This document shows positions 1 to 9,000 of a DNA stretch of 11,899 bases, piece by piece. The position numbers and the translations under genes were made by a program. The notes under the pieces are model-generated. The model made no database searches, was not told the DNA's origin, and worked only from the letters and a program-made list of their open reading frames with translations. The DNA comes from Clostridium sp. CAG:221 (GTDB lineage Bacteria > Bacillota > Clostridia > Clostridiales > Clostridiaceae), in the NCBI GenBank assembly GCA_000435835.1, contig FR883364.1, forward strand, positions 1 to 11,899, given 5' to 3'. Each line of letters begins with the position of its first letter. Position 1 is the stretch's first letter.

Positions 1-96
1 GTTGATAAGGATAAAAGTGATTCTAATAGTGAAGAATCAAGTTCTGATGAAAATGAGACAATCCAAGACAACAAGTTAAAGGAAGAAGAATTAGGA
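1..96 (+). other. Acidic Ser/Glu/Asp linker at the window edge
   Basis: The first 32 visible residues are almost all Ser, Glu, Asp, Asn and Lys and match neither module. They lead into the first strand of U1. This is either a spacer between U1 and an unseen upstream unit or an insertion in a loop, like the other low-complexity segments of the protein. The open frame shows that the protein continues upstream. Confidence 0.7.
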
Positions 97-3000
97 CTTG
101 ATAGAGCTAAATTTAATGCATATATAGATAAAACTGATCAATTATTGTTTTCTATTGGGTTTGATGAAAAAGAAAAGAAATTCACTGTTAGTGAACAATC
201 TGAAAAAAATATATCAGAAGAAACTCCAGAAGAAACAATGTATACTATAAAAATATTTGATAAAGAGCAAAAAGAAAAATTTTCAGTAGAACTTAAAGGT
301 AAGGATACTGGAAATTCTGAAAAATTAGAGCCATTAAAAAGCTTAAACTATGAAGTAGGAGATTTTATACAAATAACACCTACTGATAGTAAGGATGTAT
401 TAAAGATTACTGGTAATATTCAAGGTGATGTGGACAAGCAAAAGGAAGATTATTCTGATGGAATTGATAATTATGATTACATTGGAAATGTAAGATTCCA
501 AGTTGAAGAAGATCACCTTAAAACTGTATATAATGAAGCACCAGTTATAAATGGACTTACAGATATTGAAGAATCAGAAAATCCTATGAATGATATTCTC
601 ACTGGAATATCTATAAAGGATGATCATGATGGAGATATTGATAATTCTAAGATTGTACCTTTAATAACAGAACTTGAAGATGGAGTTTTAGATGTAAGTT
701 ATACTGTTGAAGATAGTTGGGGAAGAAAAGCAACTGGTAAGAGAAAGATTTCACCTAAAAAAGTGGAGCAAGAAGAAGTAAAACAAGAAGAGCCAAAAAT
801 TATTAGGGAAGAAATTAATTTACGTACTGGAAGTTCAAGTAGTAATACAAGTCAAACTGCTACTGGATTAGCTGCCAATGAAATAACAGTTGAAGGTACA
901 CCTTATTTTAATGGTCAACATGTAAGATTTAAAATAAGATTTGATACTGCAGCAAAGCAAATTCAAATTGCTGATCAAGATGGTAGAAAATTAAGTAATA
1001 CTGGAGATAGTGAGTATTTTAAATTTGTATTATATGATAAGGATATGAATGAAAAAGCTTCGGTATCTTTATTAGGAAATGATAAAAGTGATTCTGATAA
1101 GTTGGATAAAATTGCCAATCAACTTTATGAAGAAGGAGATTACATAGGGATATGGCATGCAGAAACTAAAGAGAGAACTGGTGATGCAAATTCTCCAGAA
1201 AATAATCCAAATTCATCTTCATTTATACCTAAGCTTAAAATAGCAGGACCAATAAAAGTTTTAACTAATAATGGATCAGGTAATTTAACTGAAAGTGATC
1301 AAACTAAAGATTATTCAAATGGAATGGATAAGAGAGCGATTTCTGAAAGAAGATTCCAAATTAAAGGGAATGGATTAAAAGAAGTAACTAATAATGCTCC
1401 TGTATTTGAAAATTTAGATGTTAAGGAAATTGCAAGAGGTGAGGAGTTCGACCCATTAGAAGGTATTAAAGATAAAATAAAAGATGATTTTGATAAATTT
1501 AATGATGATAATTTAGAGACTAAAGCTGTTTCTATAACTTATAGCTCTTATGATGTCAAAAAAGTTGGAAATCAAACTATAACTTATACTGCTACAGATA
1601 AATGGGGAAGATCAAATACTGAAACAAGAAAATTAACAGTTAAATCAAGTAACCCACTTGATACTAAGTATATAGAATTTAAAAGGAATAATGAAGGAAA
1701 CAAGGGAGAGAGTTTATTTAAAATAAAATTTGATCCAGTAGAAAAGAAATTTTTAGTAGATAATTTAGATAATATACAAGATTCTCCTATAGATTCATCG
1801 GTATCATCATCTATATTTAAGCTGAAAGTTTATACAAAAGGTGGAGTATTACAAAAAACATTAAATATTAAAGGTACTGATAATTTAAAAACTGTATTAA
1901 AGAAGTTTGATGGTTATAAATATAATGTTGGTGACCGTATAGAATTATGGTCAAGTACTCCTAAAAGTATAGTAATTCATGGGGTAGATAGAGATGGAGA
2001 ATTAAATGGAACAGTACAACAGCCTTCACCTAGTATACCTGGGCAAGGGTCAACTGAAAATTTACCACAAACACCAAATGGAGAAGAGAATTCAGGAGAA
2101 ACTTCAGAAAACGCTCCAAATGGAAGTGGAAGTTCAGAAAATAATGGTGCAGAATATCCAGAACAAAATTCTAGAGAAGGTAATTTAACTCAAAGTGGTA
2201 ATTTAGGTCAATCAAGCAATACAACTGAAAATGACTCTGATAATTATGAAAACTATGAAAATGGAATTGATAATACAGATTTTATGAAAAATGTAAGATT
2301 TGAAATAAAAGCTGATAAGTTAACTTATATTTATAATAAAGCGCCTGAATTTACAGTAGAAGATAATGTTAAACTACAAGTTAATAGAAATGGTAAATTA
2401 ACTAGAGACAAGCTAATGGAAGGTTTAACTGTTAAGGATGATCATGATGATAGTTTAGCTTCAAATGTTATAATTGGAGATTTAGATACTACAACTATTG
2501 GTGAAAAAGAAGTTGAATATAGAGTTGTAGATAGTTGGGGAAGAAGTTCATTAGTAAAAAGAAAAGTAACTGTATATCCTTACAATGATTTAGAATATAA
2601 TTATATCAATGTTAAAAATAATGAAACAAATGAATCTATTTTAAAGATTAGATTTGATGATATAAATAAAAAGCTTGTAGTTGATAAAGTTGATAAAAGT
2701 AAGATACCTAGTAGTTTAAGTAATGATATTGATGTATTTGAAATTAAGCTTATAAAAAAAGAAAATATAAATTCTAAAAATACTGAGAATAATAACAATA
2801 ATGTTAAAACTATAAAGTTAACTAAAAAAGATTTAATAGATGGCAATAAAGTTAGCGAAATTAACAATTTATCATATAAAGAATTTGATTATATTTCCTT
2901 ATGGGTTTATGATTCAAAAGATGGTATATCTGTATCTAAAAAGCCAAATTTAATTTCAAATGATCAATTTTTGAAAAATGGTGCTTCAGAAGAAGGTTCT

Positions 3001-6000
3001 TTAGATGGAATATTGTTAAATGGTTTTGAAAATCAAGAAAAAATGCAAAATACTAGATTTGAAATAAAATCTGAAGGGTTAGAAAAAATATATAATAAAG
3101 GCCCTGAAATTAATGGGTTAAATGATATTTTATATGTATATAAAAATGATAATATAGAAAAAGATTATGCCTTAAAAGGAGTAAGTGTATCAAGTGATAT
3201 AGATAAGACAATTTCAAATGAAAAAATAGTAATTACAAATGTAGATAATGAAAATATTGAAGATTTAGATGAAGAAATTAGCACAATTGGGAACTTTATA
3301 TTAAAGTATACTGTTACAGATTCATGGGGAAGAAGTGCAACATATAATAGAACTGTATCTGTAATATCAAAATCGGTATCGAATGATATTGAATTTTATA
3401 ATATAGATGGTAATAAAAAATTATTTTCTCTTAAGTATAACCCAATATCAAATATATTTGAGGTAAATGAAAATAAAGTGGAGACTACTCCGAAAGAAGA
3501 TGAAGAGCAAGAAGAAGTTCCTCCAGTTGGAGAATATAACCCTAATGAACCATTATCACCACCAACTGGAAATGAATTAAATTCAGCTAAAAGTCAGCAA
3601 GAACTACAGACTATAAATGAAGAGTTAAATAAAGTTAACAGTGATGCACTACAAAAAAATGATTCATCTAATGATAATACTGAAGAGCCACAAAAAGAAA
3701 TTGTATTTAAATTAGCTATATTTAATGTTGATGAAGAAAAGGTTGGAGAAGTTGAGTTAACAGAAGTTGAAACAATAAATATAGAAGAATTTAAAAAGAA
3801 GTTGAGCAATATTACTATTTATGATGGATATTATGTTTCTGTATGGAGTAATAAACCAGAAAGAATAAAAATTAAAGGTTATATGACTGGTAACAATGAA
3901 TTGGGTGAATCGGGAAATGTTGAAATTGATTATTCAAATGGAACAACAGATAAAGATTATATTGATAATGTTAGATTTAATTTTACAGTAGATGGTATAA
4001 ATGTTGTTTATAATAAAGCGCCTAAAATAAACTTTTTAAACAATGAAACACTTACTGTATATGCTGGTGATGCTATTGATTATACTGAAAATATAGAAGT
4101 AAAAGATGATAGAGATAATCCAGAAAATAATAACATTATTGATAAATCTAAAATAAAAGTTAGTATTATTCCACCAAAGTCTAATAATGAAGGAACACAA
4201 CCTGATAGTAATGGAAGTACTTCAGATAGTATAAGTGGAGCTTTAGGTACTGAAACAGAAAGTAATCAAGGCTCAGAAAATGGGAGTTCTTTCAATTCAG
4301 AAAATATAGAAGAAAAAGGACAAACTTCAAATGGTGGAGATGAAACTATTATAAATGATGAGGCTTCAAGTGGAAGTGGGGATTCAGGTCAAGGTAATGG
4401 CAAAAATGATGTTTCAAATGACAAAGATAATTCAAACAAAACAGAGGAGAAAAACTTCTTAGAGGAACAAAAGAATAACTTAAGAATAGGCAATAACACA
4501 GTTAGATTAACAGTTGCAGATAGCTGGGGAAGAGAAAGTAGCATTGAAAGAAGTTTAATAATAAAAAATGGTATTGATAAAAATGAAATTATATTTAAGG
4601 ATAGTAATAGGCAAGAAAAGATAAGAATTGGATTTAATCATATAGATAACAGTTTAAATGTTACTACTAAGAACACAACAGCATTTGGTAGTGGAGATGT
4701 TCCTAATTATATAAGAATTAAAGTATATGGTAAAAATGGTGAAAGTAAATTTGAAGAAATAACATTTAATGTAAATGAAAATCCTAATTCAGGTAATAAG
4801 TTAGATAGATTAAAAAGCTATCATTTTGAATATGGAGATTATTTTGAAATTTATCATGGACATCCTAATATGTTTTCTATAACAGGTGGTGTAAATGATC
4901 AAAGAGAAGATTATACTGATGGAGTGCAAAATCCTGAAAATTTACTTAATGTAAAATTTGAAATAACAAAAAGTGGTTTGAAATCTATATATACTAATCC
5001 AGATGAAGAAAAAGTAAATGGCAATAAAGTTGTATTTGGACCAGTTGCTCCAGAAAAATTTCCATTTAAAATTCAAATTGATTTTTCACAAAGAAAGTTT
5101 AAAGTAGTAGAAGCAACTTATACAAATATTTTAAATGGGCATAATGATACTGTTTATAAAATGGTGTTAATAGGTAGTGATGGAAGAATAAAAAGACAAA
5201 CTACGTTTTCAGGTAATGAAGATGGAGATAAAATAATGAGCACCACTACCACTAATAATGGTAATGGTAGCAAGAATTGGAACAATCAAGATTTTGAATA
5301 TAATGATTGTTTATACATATGGCATAAGCAACCAGAAAGGTCTATTATAAAAGGTACTATAAGTAAGCAAAGAGAAGATTATAGTGATGGTGTTAATGAT
5401 CCAGATAATATGAATCATGTTGTATTTAGATTAACAGAAACAGGATTAGAGTCTGTATATAATGAAGCACCTAAAATAAGTGGTGTAGAAGATATAGATG
5501 TATATAAAGGTCAAACATTTAATGTTGGTTATGGAGTAACATATACTGATGATCATGATCCTAATAATTTAACAAAATCAGTTTCTCTTAAAGAGAATGG
5601 TATGATTAGAACAATTACTAATACTAATAATGGTAATACAGGGGTAGATTGGAACCTTGATACAAGTAATCTAGGTGAAAAAGTATTAGTATATACTGCA
5701 ACTGACCGTTGGGGAAAAACTACGACTGTAGAAAGAAAAGTTACAGTAAGACCTAATTTATATAAAAATGTATTTAAAGTATTTGCTGAGAGTGAAAATA
5801 CATCGTTAAGTACTAAAATTATAGATGAAATAGAGGATAACAATTTACAACCTTCTGCATCAGAAATTCTTAGTACAGATAGTTCGGGAGCAGGAAATAC
5901 AAGTACTGGAGAAAGTGAATCTGAAACAATTACTCCAGGGGGGAATACTGAAAATGATACTAGAACACCAGTATTTGAAATTGGATTTGATAGTATTACA

Positions 6001-9000
6001 AGAAAATACAGAGTATTTAATCAAAGCAATGAAAAATTATCAAAAACAAATTTAGATGATGAAGCATTTAGAATTGAAATTAAGGATTCTGATGGAGGAA
6101 TAAAGAAGAAAATTACTTTAACAGGTAATGATAGAGGTACATCTCCAAAGTTATCAACTATTAATGATATAAATTATGCTGATGGTGATAGTATAAGAGT
6201 ATATAGAAGTGATTTAAAGGGTATTAAAATTACTGGTACTGTAACTGGTCATATTCCTAGAACAGAAGATAATATGAATGAAACTAACAAATTTGATTAT
6301 ATGAATAATACAAGATTTATAGTAAGTGATGCCGGGCTAGAAGCTAAATATAACAAAGCTCCGGTTATGGAAGGGGTTAAAAAAGTTAGGACTGTCAGTA
6401 AAGGTACAATAGATTTATTAGAGGGAATAAACATAAGTGATGAAGAGGAAAACATATCTACTGACTATATGTTTATATATGTAGATGATAAACTTATAGG
6501 AACTGTAGATAATGCTCGTAATAGTAATGAAAATTCTCATAAATACTATAACTTTAATAAAGTAGGTACTTATAAAGTAAAATATGTACTTTATGATAAA
6601 TGGGAAAGAGCAACTATGATAGAAACTACTGTAAAAGTAGAATCTAAAGTAAGAGAAAATGAAATTGAAGTTTATAGACCAGATAGTACTTTAGCATTTA
6701 GAATTGCTTTTGATACTAAGGAAAATAAATTTGTATTAAAAGGCTCTAGTGAAGATAGTATTGTAGATAAAGAAGAAAAAGATGATAATCAAGAAGCTAA
6801 TAATAAAGATGATTCACAAAAGGATAATCAAGAAGATGAAAATATAGAAACATATTCATCTGAATCAAATAGTGAAAAGTACTTTGAAATGATTGTAAGA
6901 GATGCGAAAGGTAATGAAAGAAAAAAGGTATCATTAACTGGGGATACTCAACAAGATAGTGAACAGCTAAATGGGTTACATCAATTTGCATTTAATAGAT
7001 ATGATACTATAAGTTTAAAAGCAAGAACTGCACAAGCTGTAAAAATTAAAGGTGGTATTGTGCCAGAAGTAAGTACTAAATCAACTACTACAGATTATTC
7101 AAATGGATTTGGTACAGTTGAAAAGTATTCAGAAGTTAGATTTAAAATAACTGATGATGGACTTAGAGAAATGACTAAAAAACCTTTAAGTATAAATGGA
7201 GCAGATCCTATAATTATAAAAAGGGGAGATATCTTAGATCTTTTAGAAGGTATATCTGTAGAATTAAATGATCAAAACAATGATGATTATAAAATAAGTG
7301 TTGAAGAAATATCATCTAATAGTAATAAGACAGTTTTATTAGATGAAACTAATAATGATAATTCAAGTGATAGTGGAGTAATAGAAGATAAAACAAAGTT
7401 TAAAAAGTTAAAAGAAGGAGTTTATACTGTAAGGTATACTGTTACAAATAGTTGGGGTGCTACTACTACAGTTGATAGAGAAATAACAGTTTACCCTAGA
7501 ACAGACTTAGAAGCTGTAAAGTTAACTGTAAAAGATTATCAGGGAGAAGATATACTTATAATAGGATTTGATTCTATAACAAGAAAACTTAGAGTAATAG
7601 ACTATAAAAATAAAAGTATTGATTATTTAGATAACTCTCAGGTTTTTGAAATAAATGCTTTTGATAGTTTAGGAAAAACTTTAGGAACTATTGCTTTAAG
7701 AGGAAATCAAGAAATTGATAAATCTATAATAGATAGAATAAACGCATTCCCTTATGAAGAAGGTTATTCATTAAGTATTTGGTCAAAAGTAATAGATAAT
7801 AAAATTGATATAACGGGTAGTATTACTACTGAAAAAGAAAACTCTAAAGAAGAATCTAAAAAGTCTAGATATAAGAGAACACTTACTTTAGAGGAAAAAA
7901 GAGATAAATTAGAAAATGGTAGATTTAAAATTTTAAGTGATGGATTAAAATATATCTATAATAAAGCACCAGTAATAACTGGTGGAGATGAAACAATACC
8001 ATATTATAAAGGAAATTTATTAAAAGCTCCAAGTAGCTTAAAAATAAATGATGACCATGATGGTGAAATAAGTACAACTGAAGTAACTATAAATGATGAT
8101 AATGTTGATTATGATACATTAGGAGAGCAATCAATAACTTATGTTGTTGAAGATAGCTGGGGAAGACGTGCTACAAAACCAGGTAAAATTGAAATTAGAT
8201 CTGCCATGGATAGTAACAGTATAAATATTTATCCAAAAGAAAATTCAACAGCTAGTGGAAGTACTTCAGAAAGCATACAACAACCTAATCAATCACCAGA
8301 AAATGCTACTGAAGGAGAAACATCTCAAACTAGAACTACTGAAGCTGAAGGTGATAGTGAAAATACTAATCATACTCCAGGAGCTGGAGGTTCAGTAACA
8401 GAGGGTACTCAAACTCCAGCAGGAAGTACAGATGGTAGCACTGAAACTGCACCAGGAGAAAACGGTGGTAATAGCAATCAAGAAAGTAGTGGAGAAGGAG
8501 ATACTACAACTCCAGGAGATGGAAATAATATTGATAATGCAGTTGTTAAAAATAGTTCGTTTTCTATAAAATTTATTAGAGATAATGAACATAATAAAAA
8601 TAGAATTAAAGTTGATCTTGGAAGTAAATCTAAAGAACAATTTGATTCTAGTAATGCTGGAACATTCTTAAAAGTGAAGATTTATGATGCTAATGGAATT
8701 GCGTTAAAATCTGTAGATATTTTAGGAATTGATACTGGAGAAAGTGCAAAAATAAAAATAGAAAAGGAATTAAATAAAGTTAATTCAGATTCAATAGATT
8801 CTAAAGATGAAACAGAAAATGAAGAAACAGAACAACAACAAACTAAAACTAGTTCAGATGTTGAAGGTGGCACAGATAGTTCAATAAATTCAGCAAATGG
8901 AAGTTCTCAAGGTGGAAGTCATTCAACAAATAAAAATGACCAAAAATTTGAATACTTTAATGGTCAGTATATTGCTATAGAAGGTGTAACTGAAGAAACA

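Larger units (their letters stand above)
109..4572 (+). repeat. Super-repeat block A (U1-U5)
   Basis: Five consecutive units that match units six to ten one by one. The DSWGR-type motif spacings between partners are 4992 (U1/U6), 4998 (U2/U7), 4917 (U3/U8), 4833 (U4/U9) and 4995 (U5/U10) bases. The block differs from block B in having a single MBD in its first unit as far as the window shows. Confidence 0.6.
3370..4572 (+). repeat. Unit U5: MBD + Ig-like module, both interrupted by linkers
   Basis: Visible residues 1124-1524. The MBD has DIEFYNI, LFSLKYN, an insertion (3481-3696), FKLAIFN, YYVSVWSNKPERIKIKG, EIDYSNGTTD and VRFNFTVDGI. YNKAP is at 4009-4023. The Ig part has DDRD (4105-4116), a second long insertion (4171-4479), and resumes at RLTVADSWGR (ends 4533). 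The KPERIKIKG stretch is near the family consensus. U5 resembles U10, which also has insertions in both modules. Confidence 0.72.

Noticed and set aside
145..147. TTG as the start codon of the giant gene
   Set aside because: The frame is open back to base 1, the TTG lies inside the first module's conserved LLFSIGFD strand, and no Shine-Dalgarno sequence precedes it.
2006..2188. Short + strand ORF of 60 codons in another frame
   Set aside because: It overlaps the low-complexity linker of MBD3, whose biased codons keep the other frame open. It has no ribosome binding site or recognisable protein.
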